This document shows, piece after piece, positions 8,574 through 18,539 of a stretch of DNA of 64,000 nucleotides. A program made the position numbers and the translations under genes. This DNA comes from Devosia sp. SL43 (GTDB taxonomy: Bacteria > Pseudomonadota > Alphaproteobacteria > Rhizobiales > Devosiaceae): assembly GCF_021729885.1 (NCBI RefSeq), contig NZ_CP063401.1, positions 1,798,001 through 1,862,000 on the forward strand. The letters are read 5' to 3'. Each line of letters starts with the position of its first letter. The first letter of the stretch is position 1. Under the pieces are notes generated by a model. It was given only the letters and a program-made list of their open reading frames with translations, had not been told where the DNA came from and did no database searches.

Positions 8574-9524
8574 ATGGGGCGGATCAATGAGTTGCGGCTG
8601 ATTGCCCGGGTAGCGCAGATGTACCATGTCGAGCACAAGCGACAGGCCGAGATCGCCGACGTGCTGCGCATGTCGCAGGCCACGGTGTCGCGCATGCTCA
8701 AGCGTGCCGAGCAGGAGGACATTGTCCGCACCACGGTCATCCCGCCGGCGGGCACCTTTGCCGAGCTGGAAACCGCGTTGCGGGAACGCTACGGCCTGAC
8801 TGAGGCCATCGTCATCGACTGCTCCGAGGACCGCGACGGCGCCATCATGGCGCGCATCGGCGAGGCCGCGGCGCATTTTCTCGAAATCACCCTGCAGCAG
8901 GACGAGATCATCGGCGTCTCCAGCTGGAGCCAGACCATCCTGCGCATGGTGGACAACATCCACCCCATGAAGGGCACTCACGCGCGCTACATCGTACAGA
9001 CGCTTGGGGGCATGGGCGCACCATCGGTGCAGACCCATGCGACGCAGCTGACCGCCCGCCTGGCCAAGCTCACTGGCGGCGAGGCGCGTGTGCTGCCAGT
9101 GCAGGGCGTGACATCGTCGCGCGAAGCCAAGCTGGTCATGCTGGCCGACCCCTTTGTGCGCGAGACGATGGACCTGTTCGACCGGATCAGCCTGGCCATT
9201 GTCGGCATCGGCGCGGTCGAGCCGTCCGAACTGCTGGCGCGCTCAGGCAACGTCTTCTCGCCGCAGGAGCTGGCGACGCTGAACGAGGCGGGCGTGGTTG
9301 GGGAAATCTCGCTGCGCTTTTACGACAAGACCGGCAAGCAGGTCAAAACGCCGCTCGACGAGCGGGTGATCGGCATCACCCTCGAAGAACTGACCAAAGC
9401 GGATCGCGTCATGGCACTGGCCGGCGGCGAATCCAAGACCAATGCGATTGCCGGCGCCCTCAAGCTCGGCGTCATCGATGTGCTGGTCACAGACAAGTTT
9501 ACCGCAGCCCGCCTGACGGCCTGA
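8574..9524 (+). CDS. SorC/DeoR-type transcriptional regulator (EryD-like)
   Basis: 316 residues. The N-terminal helix-turn-helix reads QAEIADVLRMSQATVSRMLK (about residues 25-45), followed by a SorC-type sugar-phosphate-binding domain with VGISSW-like IIGVSSWSQTI and the motif SIAIVGIG-like SLAIVGIG. GGAGG precedes ATG 8574; the longer frame from 8502 runs back into the kinase gene. The family includes EryD, LsrR and SorC, which respond to phosphorylated sugars made by a kinase in the same operon. It probably controls both arms of the island through the repeats at 5054-5204. Confidence 0.87.
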   Translation: MGRINELRLIARVAQMYHVEHKRQAEIADVLRMSQATVSRMLKRAEQEDIVRTTVIPPAGTFAELETALRERYGLTEAIVIDCSEDRDGAIMARIGEAAAHFLEITLQQDEIIGVSSWSQTILRMVDNIHPMKGTHARYIVQTLGGMGAPSVQTHATQLTARLAKLTGGEARVLPVQGVTSSREAKLVMLADPFVRETMDLFDRISLAIVGIGAVEPSELLARSGNVFSPQELATLNEAGVVGEISLRFYDKTGKQVKTPLDERVIGITLEELTKADRVMALAGGESKTNAIAGALKLGVIDVLVTDKFTAARLTA

Positions 9525-9570
9525 GCCCTTCGGGCCTCCGTCCGGCGCGTTGCCATGATGGAGAAGAGGC

Positions 9571-10356
9571 ATGACTCGGTTTGCGGAACAGACGGTGTTC
9601 GTCACAGGCGGCAACAAGGGCATTGGCCGAGGCATCGCCACCCGCTTCGCCCAGGAGGGCGCCAGGGTCGCCATCGCGGCCATCGAGCCCGACACGCCAA
9701 CGATTGCCGCTGAGCTGGCGCAGGAAACCGGTGCCCAGGTGCTGGGGCTGACACTTGATGTCACCGATGCGAAGGCCGTGCGCGAGGCCTATGGCGAAGT
9801 CGAGGCCAAGCTCGGGCCGCTTTCGATATCGGTGCAGAATGCTGGCGTCATCACCATCGCCAAGGTCGAGAACCTGAGCGAGCGGGAATGGGATCTGAAC
9901 CTCGACGTCAATACCAAGGGCGTCTTCCTGTGCTGCCAGGAGGCGATCCGCCGGTTTCGCGCCAGCGGTATCAAGGGCCGCCTGGTCAACACGGCATCGG
10001 GTCAGGCCCGCGATGGGTTCATCTACACGCCCCATTACGCAGCGTCCAAATTCGGCGTCATGGGCCTTACGCAAAGCCTGGCCAAAGAGGTGGCGCGCGA
10101 AGGCATCACGGTCAACGCGATCTGCCCCGGCATCATCCATACAGAGATGTGGGACTATAACGACCGCGTCTGGGGGCAGATGCTTGGAGATTATGGACCC
10201 GGCGAATTGATGCATGAATGGGTGCGCGGCATCCCCATGGGCCGCGCCGGAACGCCCGCCGAAGTCGGTGCTCTGGTGGCATTTCTGGCATCTCCCGATG
10301 CGGCCTACATCACGGGCCAAACCATCAATGTCGATGGTGGCTTGATCATGTCCTGA
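9571..10356 (+). CDS. SDR-family dehydrogenase (second polyol/sugar oxidoreductase of the island)
   Basis: 261 residues with TGGNKGIG cofactor motif, QNAG, catalytic S in NTASGQ and YAASK, and VDGGL at the C-terminus. AGAAGAGG lies upstream of the ATG. Last gene of the plus-strand operon, 46 nt after the regulator. Resembles sorbitol/galactitol/L-iditol-type SDRs. With the SDR at 662-1450 the island has two dehydrogenases, so two alditols, two stereoisomers or two steps may be handled. Confidence 0.85.
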   Translation: MTRFAEQTVFVTGGNKGIGRGIATRFAQEGARVAIAAIEPDTPTIAAELAQETGAQVLGLTLDVTDAKAVREAYGEVEAKLGPLSISVQNAGVITIAKVENLSEREWDLNLDVNTKGVFLCCQEAIRRFRASGIKGRLVNTASGQARDGFIYTPHYAASKFGVMGLTQSLAKEVAREGITVNAICPGIIHTEMWDYNDRVWGQMLGDYGPGELMHEWVRGIPMGRAGTPAEVGALVAFLASPDAAYITGQTINVDGGLIMS

Positions 10357-10362
10357 GCAGGC

Positions 10363-10719
10363 CTATTGCCGCAGGATCTTTGCCATCGGCCTGCCCTTGG
10401 CCAGCTCGTCCACCAGCTTGTCGAGATAGCGTATCTCCCGCATCGTGGGTTCCTCAATGTCCTCCACCCGAACACCACAGACGACGCCGGTAATCAGCGC
10501 GCGCGATGGATTCATCTTGGGCGCCTGCGCGAAGAAGTCCTCGAAGCTGGTCTTGTTTGACAGCTCATCACTCAAACCTGCCTGACTGTGGCCCGTCAGC
10601 CAGCAGATGATCTCGTCAACCTCGGCTTTGCTGCGTCCCTTCCGCTCCGCCTTGGCGACGTAGTGGATGTAAACGCTCGCCACGCTCATCGCGTAAATGC
10701 GGTGGTTCTTGGTTTCCAT
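10363..10719 (-). CDS. DUF2200 family protein
   Basis: 118 residues starting [29 protein letters not shown], the characteristic opening of the DUF2200 family, and ending MAKILRQ. The family is small, cytosolic and of unknown function. ATG 10719 is preceded by AGGAAG. Convergent with the SDR gene (6 nt between stops) and divergent from the aldo/keto reductase. Confidence 0.8.
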   Translation of the reverse strand: METKNHRIYAMSVASVYIHYVAKAERKGRSKAEVDEIICWLTGHSQAGLSDELSNKTSFEDFFAQAPKMNPSRALITGVVCGVRVEDIEEPTMREIRYLDKLVDELAKGRPMAKILRQ

Positions 10720-10817
10720 GGTCGCTTCCTGCTCAAGAGCGGTCGATCGATGTCTGGCGTGCGCTTGCCACACTTGAATGGTACAGCATGCCCAACCACA
10801 CCAGCTGGATCAACCCG

Positions 10818-11747
10818 ATGAAGACCTACACTTTCCCGACCACCGACCGCCCCGTCTCCAGCGTCATTCTGGGCCTGATGCGCATCGCCAGGATGAGCAA
10901 TGCCGAAATCCAGCAACTGGTTGGCGCCGCCCGCGATGCCGGCATCAATGTGATCGACCATGCCGACATCTATGGCGGCGAGCGTCATCTCTGCGAAGCC
11001 CGCTTCGGCGAGGCCATCACCCTATCATCCGCCGAACGCGATCAACTGTTCATCCAGAGCAAGGTCGGCATCCGCAAGGGCTTCTTCGACTTCTCCAGCG
11101 AGCACATCCTCAAGACTGTCGACGAATCCCTCGCCGCCCTCAAGACCGACTATCTCGACCTGCTGCTGCTCCACCGCCCCGATACCCTCGTCGAGCCCGA
11201 GGACGTCGCCGTCGCCTTCGATAAGCTCAAGGCCTCCGGCAAAGTCCGCCACTTCGGCGTCTCCAACCACACACCCGGCCAGATCGAACTGCTCAAGCGC
11301 TCGCTCAACGTGCCGCTGGTGGCCAACCAGGTGCAGCTCAGCATCACCCATGCACCACTTTTCGCCCAGGGCATCGCCGCCAACATGACCGGCCTCGACC
11401 AGTCGATCAGCCGCGATATCGGCCTGCTCGACTATTCGCGCCTCAACGACATGATGCTGCAGGCCTGGTCGCCCTTTCAGAAGGCCTTCTTCGACGGCGT
11501 CTTCCTCGGCGATCGCGAAAACTTCGCCGAGCTCAACGACGCCATCGACGAGATCGCCGCCAGCTATGGCGTCACCCCGACCGGCATTGCCGTGGCCTGG
11601 ATCACCCGCCATCCGGCCAATATCCAGGTCGTGCTCGGCACCACCAAGCCCAGCCGCGTCATCGAAGCCGCCGCCGGCTCATCGGTGCCGCTGACCCGCC
11701 AGGAATGGTACCGCCTGTTCACCGCAGCCGGCCACACCCTGCCCTGA
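10818..11747 (+). CDS. aldo/keto reductase
   Basis: 309 residues of the AKR (YdhF-like) family. The catalytic tetrad is visible: D and Y in DHADIYGG (with GINVIDHADIYG), K in SKVGIRKG, and H in LLLHRPD. The C-terminal NADPH-binding region reads LGTTKPSRVIEA. It reduces aldehydes or ketosugars with NADPH; substrate unknown. The start MKTYTFP at 10818 is preferred since known family members begin there; ATG 10788 would add ten unlikely residues. Neither has a clear ribosome site. Ends 3 nt from the convergent ABC ATPase gene. Confidence 0.85.
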   Translation: MKTYTFPTTDRPVSSVILGLMRIARMSNAEIQQLVGAARDAGINVIDHADIYGGERHLCEARFGEAITLSSAERDQLFIQSKVGIRKGFFDFSSEHILKTVDESLAALKTDYLDLLLLHRPDTLVEPEDVAVAFDKLKASGKVRHFGVSNHTPGQIELLKRSLNVPLVANQVQLSITHAPLFAQGIAANMTGLDQSISRDIGLLDYSRLNDMMLQAWSPFQKAFFDGVFLGDRENFAELNDAIDEIAASYGVTPTGIAVAWITRHPANIQVVLGTTKPSRVIEAAAGSSVPLTRQEWYRLFTAAGHTLP

Positions 11748-11750
11748 CCG

Positions 11751-13661
11751 CTACGGTTCGGCTGGGGCGTAACCCGCATCCTGCCGAACCGCCATCGCCC
11801 GCCGCGCACCCCGGCCCGGAATCGCCGCCAGCAGCGTCTTGGTATAATCGTGCTGCGGATTGCGGAAAATCGCCTCCGTCGGCCCGATCTCGACGATCTT
11901 CCCCGCCTGCATCACCGCCACCCGATCACTGATATTGGCGATCACCCCCAGGTCGTGGCTGACGAACATATAGGTCAGCCCCAGCTCGGCCTGCAGCCCC
12001 TTCATCATGTTGATGATCTGCGTCTGCACAGACACATCGAGCGCCGACACCGCCTCGTCGGCAATCACCAGCCGCGGGTCCGACGCCAGCGCCCGCGCGA
12101 TGGCGATACGTTGCCGCTGCCCGCCCGAAAACGCATGCGGATAGCGCTCGGCATAGTCGGGGCTCAATCCCACCTTCGCCAGCAGCCCCTGCACCTTGTC
12201 CTCGATCTCGGCCGCGCCATACCCGCCATTGACCTGCAACACCTCGCCGATGATATCGCGCACCCGCATCCGCGGATTGAGCGACCCCGTCGGGTCCTGG
12301 AACACCATACGAATATCGGTGCGCAACCGCTTTGCCGTCGCCCCCTTCGCCGCCAGCAGATCGATCGACCCATCGCCATCGGCAAACTGCACCGCGCCAC
12401 CATCGGCCTGATGCAGCCCCACAATCGTCTGCCCCAGCGTAGACTTGCCGCAGCCGCTCTCACCCACCAGCCCCAGTGTCTCGCCCGGGTAAATCTCGAA
12501 CGAGACATCGTTGACCGCCTCGACCTTCCCCACCTGGCGCTGGAAGAAGCCGGCGCGAATGGGGAAATGCTTGTGCAGGTTGCGCACGCTGAGCAACGGC
12601 TCAGCGCCTACCGCAGGCCGTGCCGCCACCGGCGCTGGCATTGCCGCCTGCGCTGCGGGTCGCACAAACTCGGCCGCGCGCGGCCCATAGGCATGGCACG
12701 CCGCAATGTGCTCATTGCCGAAATCCGTCAGCCCCACCGGCACGACATTGCAGATTCCCGCCACCGCCCAGTCGCAGCGCGTATGAAACGAGCATCCCGC
12801 CGGTCGCAATGCCGGTGGCGGCACCATGCCGGGAATCGCCCTAAGCGGCGCCTTGAAATCCCCATCCAGACGGGGCATCGAGGCCAGCAGCCCGCGCGTA
12901 TAAGGATGCTTGGGATGCTCCAGCACCTCCTGCACCGGCCCGCGCTCGACTATCTTGCCCAGATACATCACCGCCACTTCGTCGGCGATCTCCGCGACCA
13001 CACCAAGGTCGTGGGTGATGAACAGCACCGCCATGCCGGTCTCGCGCTGCAATCGCGCCAGCAGGTCAAGGATATTGGCCTGCGTCGTCACATCCAGCGC
13101 CGTCGTCGGCTCGTCGGCGATCAGCAAGCGCGGCTGGTTGATCAGCGCCATGGCGATCATGGCGCGCTGCCGCTGGCCGCCCGACAGCTGGAACGTATAG
13201 CTGTCATAGCGCCGCGCCGGCTCCGGCATCCCCACCTGCTCGAGCATCGCAATCCCGGCCGCCCGCGCCTCCGCCTTGCTCACCTTGCGATGCAGCGTCA
13301 GCGCTTCGCTGATCTGGTTGCCGATAGTGTAGAGCGGCGACAGGAATGTCATCGGCTCCTGGTGGATCATGGCGATATCGGCGCCGCGCACATGCTGCAT
13401 GACCGGGCTCGACGGCTTGGTCGCAGCGATATCGAGCACCGTGCCATCAGGTTGGCGCAGATTGATCGTCCCACCCGAAACCCGGCCGGGATGATCGATC
13501 ACCTGCAGGATCGCCTTGGCCGTCACCGACTTGCCGCAGCCACTTTCGCCGACGAGGCAGAGCGTCTTGCCGGCGGGAATATCGAGACCGAGCCCCGTCA
13601 CCACCTCGACGGACCCCGCGAAGGTGATCTTGAGGTCGCGGATTTCTACGAGGTTATCCAT
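11751..13661 (-). CDS. dipeptide/oligosaccharide ABC importer ATPase, DppD-DppF fusion
   Basis: 636 residues holding two ABC ATPase units. The first has Walker A GESGCGKS and signature [12 protein letters not shown], then the oligopeptide-type C-terminal extension with Cys pairs ([16 protein letters not shown]), which in this family can bind an iron-sulfur cluster. The second has [12 protein letters not shown] and [12 protein letters not shown]. Such DppD-DppF fusions (as in GsiA) serve family-5 importers. ATG 13661 lies 5 nt after the DppC stop; a TTG nine bases upstream is possible. Confidence 0.9.
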   Translation of the reverse strand: MDNLVEIRDLKITFAGSVEVVTGLGLDIPAGKTLCLVGESGCGKSVTAKAILQVIDHPGRVSGGTINLRQPDGTVLDIAATKPSSPVMQHVRGADIAMIHQEPMTFLSPLYTIGNQISEALTLHRKVSKAEARAAGIAMLEQVGMPEPARRYDSYTFQLSGGQRQRAMIAMALINQPRLLIADEPTTALDVTTQANILDLLARLQRETGMAVLFITHDLGVVAEIADEVAVMYLGKIVERGPVQEVLEHPKHPYTRGLLASMPRLDGDFKAPLRAIPGMVPPPALRPAGCSFHTRCDWAVAGICNVVPVGLTDFGNEHIAACHAYGPRAAEFVRPAAQAAMPAPVAARPAVGAEPLLSVRNLHKHFPIRAGFFQRQVGKVEAVNDVSFEIYPGETLGLVGESGCGKSTLGQTIVGLHQADGGAVQFADGDGSIDLLAAKGATAKRLRTDIRMVFQDPTGSLNPRMRVRDIIGEVLQVNGGYGAAEIEDKVQGLLAKVGLSPDYAERYPHAFSGGQRQRIAIARALASDPRLVIADEAVSALDVSVQTQIINMMKGLQAELGLTYMFVSHDLGVIANISDRVAVMQAGKIVEIGPTEAIFRNPQHDYTKTLLAAIPGRGARRAMAVRQDAGYAPAEP

Positions 13662-13666
13662 GCGCC

Positions 13667-14815
13667 TCAATCCGAATAGGGGTCTGCGGCATCACGCAGA
13701 CCATCGCCGAGAAAATTGAGCGCCAGCACCGCAATCACCACGGCACCACCAGGCAACAACAGCCATGGCGCCGAGGCGATGGTCCGCACATTCTGCGCCT
13801 CCTGCAGCAGCACGCCCCAGCTGACGATGGGCGTCCGCAGGCCGATACCGAGATAGCTCAGTGCTGTCTCTGCCAGGATCATCCCCGGAATGGCCAGCGA
13901 CACCGTCGCGATGATGTGGCTGAGAAAGCTGGGCAGCATATGCCGGAAGATGATGCGCACAGGGCCGCAGCCATCGAGCCGCGCCGCCTTGACGAAATCC
14001 TCGTTGCGCATGGCGAGGAATCTTCCACGCACCACACGCGCCAGGCTGGTCCAGCCGAGCACCGACAGGATAATGGTGATCAGGAAATACACCTGCAGCG
14101 GCGGCACCGATGCAGGAATGGCCGCCGCCAGCCCAATCCACAGCGGAATGGCCGGCACCGACTGGATAAACTCGATGAACCGCTGGATCAGGTTGTCGAC
14201 CACCCCGCCAAACAGCCCCGATATGCCCCCGATCAGGATGCCGAACACCAGGCTCAGCGCCACGCCGATCAACCCGATCGTCATCGAAATGCGCGTGCCA
14301 TAGATAGTGCGACTGAGGATGTCGCGCCCCAGACGATCGGCCCCAGCAATGAAGAACGGTTGGCCGACCTCTACCGGTCCGAACAGGTGTCGGTCAGCGG
14401 GTATCAGGCCAAACAGCCGGTAGGGCTCGCCGACCACAAACAGGCCAATATCGATCGGCTGCTCCGGATCGGTCACGAAGGTGCGACGGCCGGAATTGTA
14501 GTCGATCTCGGATGTGTAGGCGTTGACATGCGGCGCAAACCGCCAGCCATCCCCATCGTCCCGCCCCCACTGGATCGCCTGCGGCGGCGCATAGCTATAG
14601 GCCGGATTGTAAGCTTCGAGCGTCACCGGCGCGAGGAATTCGGGGATCAGCGCGACGATATAGGCGAGAATGACGACAACCCCACCGGCGACCCCCAGCT
14701 TGTGGCGCAGGAACTTCTGCCAGACCAGCGCCCAATGCCCATCGTAGCCTCGGCCACGCTGATGCTGCGGCGCGACGGGGGCAACCAGCCCGGTGGTTTC
14801 GTCGAACGTGCTCAT
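13667..14815 (-). CDS. ABC importer permease, DppC/OppC type
   Basis: 382 residues. A cytoplasmic N-terminus and first membrane segment (VAGGVVVILAYIVALIPEFL) are followed by a long periplasmic insert of about 100 residues and then the permease core with GADRLGRDILSRTIYGTRIS and the EAA loop EDFVKAARLDGCGPVRIIFRH (split across the coupling helix). The large periplasmic loop with an extra hydrophilic segment is seen in oligosaccharide-type importers of this class. ATG 14815 with GGGAG upstream is preferred over GTG 14830. Confidence 0.88.
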   Translation of the reverse strand: MSTFDETTGLVAPVAPQHQRGRGYDGHWALVWQKFLRHKLGVAGGVVVILAYIVALIPEFLAPVTLEAYNPAYSYAPPQAIQWGRDDGDGWRFAPHVNAYTSEIDYNSGRRTFVTDPEQPIDIGLFVVGEPYRLFGLIPADRHLFGPVEVGQPFFIAGADRLGRDILSRTIYGTRISMTIGLIGVALSLVFGILIGGISGLFGGVVDNLIQRFIEFIQSVPAIPLWIGLAAAIPASVPPLQVYFLITIILSVLGWTSLARVVRGRFLAMRNEDFVKAARLDGCGPVRIIFRHMLPSFLSHIIATVSLAIPGMILAETALSYLGIGLRTPIVSWGVLLQEAQNVRTIASAPWLLLPGGAVVIAVLALNFLGDGLRDAADPYSD

Positions 14816-14851
14816 GGATGTGGCTCCCACGGACTTTCACCCAACCACCGG

Positions 14852-14949
14852 GTCATTCCGGCGAAGGCCGGAATCCATGTCCGTGGCCTGCCGCAGCATC
14901 CAGATTGATGCGGGGTCACCGCATGGATCCCGGCCTTCGCAGGGATGAC
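14852..14949. repeat. palindromic intergenic repeat, family A copy 1
   Basis: About 98 bp with complementary ends: it begins GTCATTCCGGCGAAGGCCGG and ends GGCCTTCGCAGGGATGAC. A second copy with the same ends and an inverted middle lies at 30113-30210. Each can fold into a long hairpin. It fills the gap between the two permease genes. Confidence 0.8.
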
Positions 14950-14982
14950 ACCGCGAATGTGGAAAGACATGGCCATCCGCCC

Positions 14983-15975
14983 CTACCCCTGCTGATACCG
15001 GATGCGCGGGTCCAACCACGCCAGCAGCAGATCGCTCAGCAACGTCCCGATCACCACCAGCACGCTCAGCATCAGGATGAAGCTGGCCGCCATATACATG
15101 TCCTGCGTGCGCAGCGCGTCGAGCAGCAGCGGGCCCGTTGTCTGCAACCCCATGACGATCGCCACAATCGTCCCACCCGAGACGATGTCGACAAAGATGT
15201 CGTTCTGCCCCGACACGAACGGGTTGAGCGCATGGCGCACCGGATACTTCATCAGCAGCGCGAACTCGCCCTTGCCCTTGGCCCGCGCCGCCGTGACATA
15301 GGGCTTGTGCAACTCGTCCATCAGGTTGGCGCGGATCACCCGGATCACGCTGGCCGTCCCAGCCGTGCCCAGCACGATCATCGGCAGCCAGAGGTGGTTG
15401 AGCAGGTCAAGCACCCGCCCCCAGCTCCACGGCGCCTCGAGGTACTCCGGCGAGAACAGCCCGCCGACATTCATGCCAAACCAGGCAAAGGCGATGTACA
15501 TCACCGCCAGTGCCAGCAGGAAATTGGGAATGGCAAGGCCCAGAAAGCCAAGAAAGGTCGCAAGATAGTCCCCCGCTGAATAGCGGCGCACGGCCGAGTA
15601 GATGCCGATTGGAATGGCGACCACCCAGATGAACAACAGGCTCGCGACCGACAGCACGACGGTGAGGCCGAGCCGCGGCCAGATCACGTCCTTGACCGGC
15701 AGGTTGAATGAGAATGAGAAGCCAAAATCGCCGCGCAGCAGCACGCCCGATATCCAGTTCCAGTATTGCACCATGACAGGCAGATCGAGCCCATAGGCCC
15801 GGCGCATGGCCTCCTGCTCGGCCAGCGGCATGATATCGCCCTGGGCGGCGCGTAGCTCTGCGGTGCGGGTGATGAAATCACCCGGCGGAATGGCAATGAC
15901 GAGGAAAGAAATCAGCGACACCGCGATCAGCGTCGGGATCACATAGATGATCCGGCGCAACATGAATGATCCCAT
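14983..15975 (-). CDS. ABC importer permease, DppB/OppB type
   Basis: 330 residues, starting MGSFMLRRIIYVIPTLIAVSL with the family's N-terminal membrane helix, then about six segments. The EAA loop includes AARAKGKGEFALLMKYPVRHAL. AAAGGAGACC is well placed for ATG 15975. Partners are the DppC-type permease, the fused ATPase and the binding protein at 16257-18248. Confidence 0.9.
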   Translation of the reverse strand: MGSFMLRRIIYVIPTLIAVSLISFLVIAIPPGDFITRTAELRAAQGDIMPLAEQEAMRRAYGLDLPVMVQYWNWISGVLLRGDFGFSFSFNLPVKDVIWPRLGLTVVLSVASLLFIWVVAIPIGIYSAVRRYSAGDYLATFLGFLGLAIPNFLLALAVMYIAFAWFGMNVGGLFSPEYLEAPWSWGRVLDLLNHLWLPMIVLGTAGTASVIRVIRANLMDELHKPYVTAARAKGKGEFALLMKYPVRHALNPFVSGQNDIFVDIVSGGTIVAIVMGLQTTGPLLLDALRTQDMYMAASFILMLSVLVVIGTLLSDLLLAWLDPRIRYQQG

Positions 15976-16011
15976 GGTCGGTCTCCTTTCCGTGCGGCGT
16001 TTGCCGGAAGC

Positions 16012-16130
16012 AACCCCACCCTCATAGGGGGAGGGAGGCGCATGACCACATTCCGAGGATCGCTCGATGCAGCCTCAAGGCACCGGCCAGGCTTCCCTCC
16101 CCTTGTGGGGAGGGAATGAGGGTGGGGGTT
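16012..16130. repeat. palindromic C/G-rich intergenic repeat, family B copy 1
   Basis: Left arm AACCCCACCCTCAT (16012-16025) pairs with ATGAGGGTGGGGGTT (16116-16130); inside are GGGGAGGGAGG and CCCTCCCC segments that extend the pairing. A related element with the same CCCTCCCC/GGGGAGGG building blocks is at 31528-31650. No gene is seen in 15976-16256 apart from this and the following hairpin. Confidence 0.7.
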
Positions 16131-16174
16131 CTGCGAACGCCGAGGCTCCGCCGCTCCCTCACCAAATAGAAACA

Positions 16175-16211
16175 GGCCGGCTCCGCTAAAGGGAATGAAA
16201 CGGAGCCGGCC
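16175..16211 (-). terminator. strong intercistronic hairpin after the binding-protein gene
   Basis: GGCCGGCTCCG (16175-16185) and CGGAGCCGGCC (16201-16211) form a perfect 11-bp stem with a 15-nt loop, 46 nt past the binding-protein stop. No T-run follows on the minus strand, so a partial terminator or 3'-end stabiliser favouring binding-protein mRNA is more likely than full termination. Confidence 0.55.
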
Positions 16212-16256
16212 CCAGTTGGGATGGCCCGATACGGGCCATCCTGCTCGTGGAGAGCG

Positions 16257-18248
16257 TTACTTGAAAAAGAAGGTCGAGAAGTTCGCTGGCGCCGGGCCCG
16301 GATAGAGCCAGCCTTCGATCAGCTCAGCCGGCACGTTGTGCAGGTTGTTCTTGACCGAACGGTAGTAGCCCGCCGGGTTGGCGATGCCGATGGTCAGGAA
16401 CTCTTCGGCCAGCAGGTCGGTGAATTCCTTCATCAGCGCGGCCTGCTCGTCTCCAACCGTGGTCGGAATGGTCGAGCGCAACACATAAAGACGCTGCACA
16501 TTGGCCGGTGGCTCGATCGGCGCCCAGCCTTCGGGCAAGGTCGCCTCAGGATTGAGCCGCAGCATGTCCCAGGCGGCCCAGCCGGACCAGTTGCCCAGCG
16601 ACCAGTAGCCATAGTCGTTCATGAAGCGACCAAGATTGAGCAGTGGCAGCTGGCCACAGCCGTTCTCGCCCACCCACACGGCCGCATCGGCATCCGGCTT
16701 GGCGCGCGCATTACCGAACAGCTCGTCCGAGTGGTAGTTGATCGTGACATCGAGCCCGGCCTGCTTCCAGGTGCGTTCGATCAACTGGAACGCGTCGACC
16801 GTATCAGGCTTGAAGTCGGCATTGATCTCGACCGAGAACTTGAACGGCTGGCCGTCCGGCCCGACACGCACCCCATCGGGTCCCATCGGGATGATCTTGT
16901 CGAGATGCTCAGCCGCTGCAGCCGGATCGAACTCGGTGAATTCCTTGGCCAGCGTCTCGTTATAGAACGGGGAGTTCGGCAACGGCGCCGGCTGGAACGG
17001 CTCGCCCTGACCCAGATAGATCGTGTCGATGATCTCCTGGCGATTGATGGCCAGCGATACACCGGCGCGGAAGTCCTTGGAGCCAAAGACCTGCGCCTTG
17101 ATCGGATCGGGATGGTTCACCGAGAAGCCCAGCACGGCCGTGTTGTAGTCGCAGCTCGTCGCCGGAACGAGGCGATAGTCGCCCGCTTCCTGGCTGTCGA
17201 AGAACACGGCACGGTTCTGTGGGGTCGACACATTGCGCGGCGACATGGTGATCTGGCCCTGGATCGACTGCAGCAGCGTCACTTCCGGGTCAGCCGCGAC
17301 GGTCCACACACGCTCGTCGATATAGGGGAGCTGCTGGCACGAGGGATCGACAGCGAAGTAGTAGGGATTGCGGACATAGGTCACGCGTTCCTTGCCCAGC
17401 AGCGTATCGGTGCCGATCCAGGCATGGATCGACGGACGCTCTGGATTGTTGAACTGGGCGGCGTCGCCATAAGAGCCGACATTGCCCTTCCACCAGGCCG
17501 CATAATCGGTCGCCCCGGCGGCGGCCATCATCTCGGCCACACCATCGGGGTTCAGGTCGATATCGAACTGTTCCATGTAATGGGCCGGAAACTGCACGAC
17601 GCGCTGGCCATAGGGGCCGGCCATGTTCTGCAGGAACAGGCCGTTAGGCTGCTCATAGGCGAAGGTTACGGTGTAGTCGTCGACCTTGGTGACGGTGGGC
17701 ACGGCGCCATTGTTCTTGAGCTCGGCGCGCGGTCCGCCGGTCATGACCTTGGGATTGTTCTCGACGCGATCCCACCAGAAGATGATGTCGTCGGCGGTGA
17801 AGGGCTGGCCGTCCGACCACTTCATGCCCTCGCGCAGATGGAAGGTATAAGTCGTCGCGTCCTCGCTGACGTCCCAGCTCTTGGCGATGCCGGGCACCAC
17901 TTCCGAGCCATCGACGCTCCAGCGCACCAGCGGCTCATAGCCGAACTGACGGAGATCGGCGACGTTGCCACCGCCCCAACTATCGATGAACTGGCCGCCA
18001 TAGACGCCGATTTCCTCGGCTGGCTGGATCACCAGCGGTTCGAGCGGCAGGCGCTTCGCCACCGGTGGCAACGTGCCCGCATCCACCTGCGCCTTGAGCT
18101 GCGGCGCCTCAGTGAAGCCGCTGGCACAGGCATTGGCCACATCCTGCGCCTGCACCGGCAGCGCAATAGCGCCGGGCAAGGCCGTTGTGCCGAGCAGCAC
18201 CGACGTCACCGTCAGCAGTCGCGTTATGCCAAAACGATCCTTCTGCAT
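16257..18248 (-). CDS. family-5 extracellular solute-binding protein, long form
   Basis: 663 residues with an N-terminal signal peptide (MQKDRFGITRLLTVTSVLLG, cleavage near VQA-QD) and the SBP_bac_5 fold: GGQFIDSWGGG, LVRWSVDGSEVVPGIAKSWD and FHLREGMKWSDGQPFTADD. Known dipeptide receptors are about 530 residues; this longer class is common for oligosaccharide-type importers of rhizobia such as the alpha-galactoside receptor AgpA. Start 18248 is set by GGGAGG upstream. It heads the importer operon and its promoter carries a LacI-type operator, which supports a sugar ligand over peptides. Confidence 0.88.
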   Translation of the reverse strand: MQKDRFGITRLLTVTSVLLGTTALPGAIALPVQAQDVANACASGFTEAPQLKAQVDAGTLPPVAKRLPLEPLVIQPAEEIGVYGGQFIDSWGGGNVADLRQFGYEPLVRWSVDGSEVVPGIAKSWDVSEDATTYTFHLREGMKWSDGQPFTADDIIFWWDRVENNPKVMTGGPRAELKNNGAVPTVTKVDDYTVTFAYEQPNGLFLQNMAGPYGQRVVQFPAHYMEQFDIDLNPDGVAEMMAAAGATDYAAWWKGNVGSYGDAAQFNNPERPSIHAWIGTDTLLGKERVTYVRNPYYFAVDPSCQQLPYIDERVWTVAADPEVTLLQSIQGQITMSPRNVSTPQNRAVFFDSQEAGDYRLVPATSCDYNTAVLGFSVNHPDPIKAQVFGSKDFRAGVSLAINRQEIIDTIYLGQGEPFQPAPLPNSPFYNETLAKEFTEFDPAAAAEHLDKIIPMGPDGVRVGPDGQPFKFSVEINADFKPDTVDAFQLIERTWKQAGLDVTINYHSDELFGNARAKPDADAAVWVGENGCGQLPLLNLGRFMNDYGYWSLGNWSGWAAWDMLRLNPEATLPEGWAPIEPPANVQRLYVLRSTIPTTVGDEQAALMKEFTDLLAEEFLTIGIANPAGYYRSVKNNLHNVPAELIEGWLYPGPAPANFSTFFFK

Positions 18249-18375
18249 TTGCAATCCCTCCCACGAATGAAACTTCGCATCCTCCGAGGTCCGGCCGGTG
18301 GGTTGAGCCGGAAGCCTCACCTTCCAAGGGTGCTTATGCACCTCGTAACTAGACCCCACACCTATCGGTTGGATG

Positions 18376-18404
18376 ACGATATGTTGTAAACGTTTTCAAA
18401 ACAA
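18376..18404 (-). promoter_or_regulatory. importer promoter with LacI-type operator in the spacer
   Basis: On the minus strand, TTGTTT (18404-18399) and TATCGT (18381-18376) lie 17 nt apart. Between them is the palindrome TTGTAAAC-GTTTTCAA (18384-18399, one mismatch, central CG), the classic shape of a LacI-family operator. A near match occurs at 19644-19659. Confidence 0.65.
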
Positions 18405-18539
18405 GGTAGGAATTCCCGACTAGGTCGGCGTCTGCTTTTTTGCTGGTCCGAACCCGGGCAAGACCTCCAGCATGCTGGGGATTTTGATGGCCATTGACGG
18501 GTCAACGTGATTGCTAGCTGGGTAGAGAGCGGCGCGACT

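Noticed and set aside
16221..18389. 722-residue plus-strand frame opposite the binding protein
   Set aside because: The minus strand encodes a complete binding protein with signal peptide and ribosome site; the plus frame has no domain pattern.
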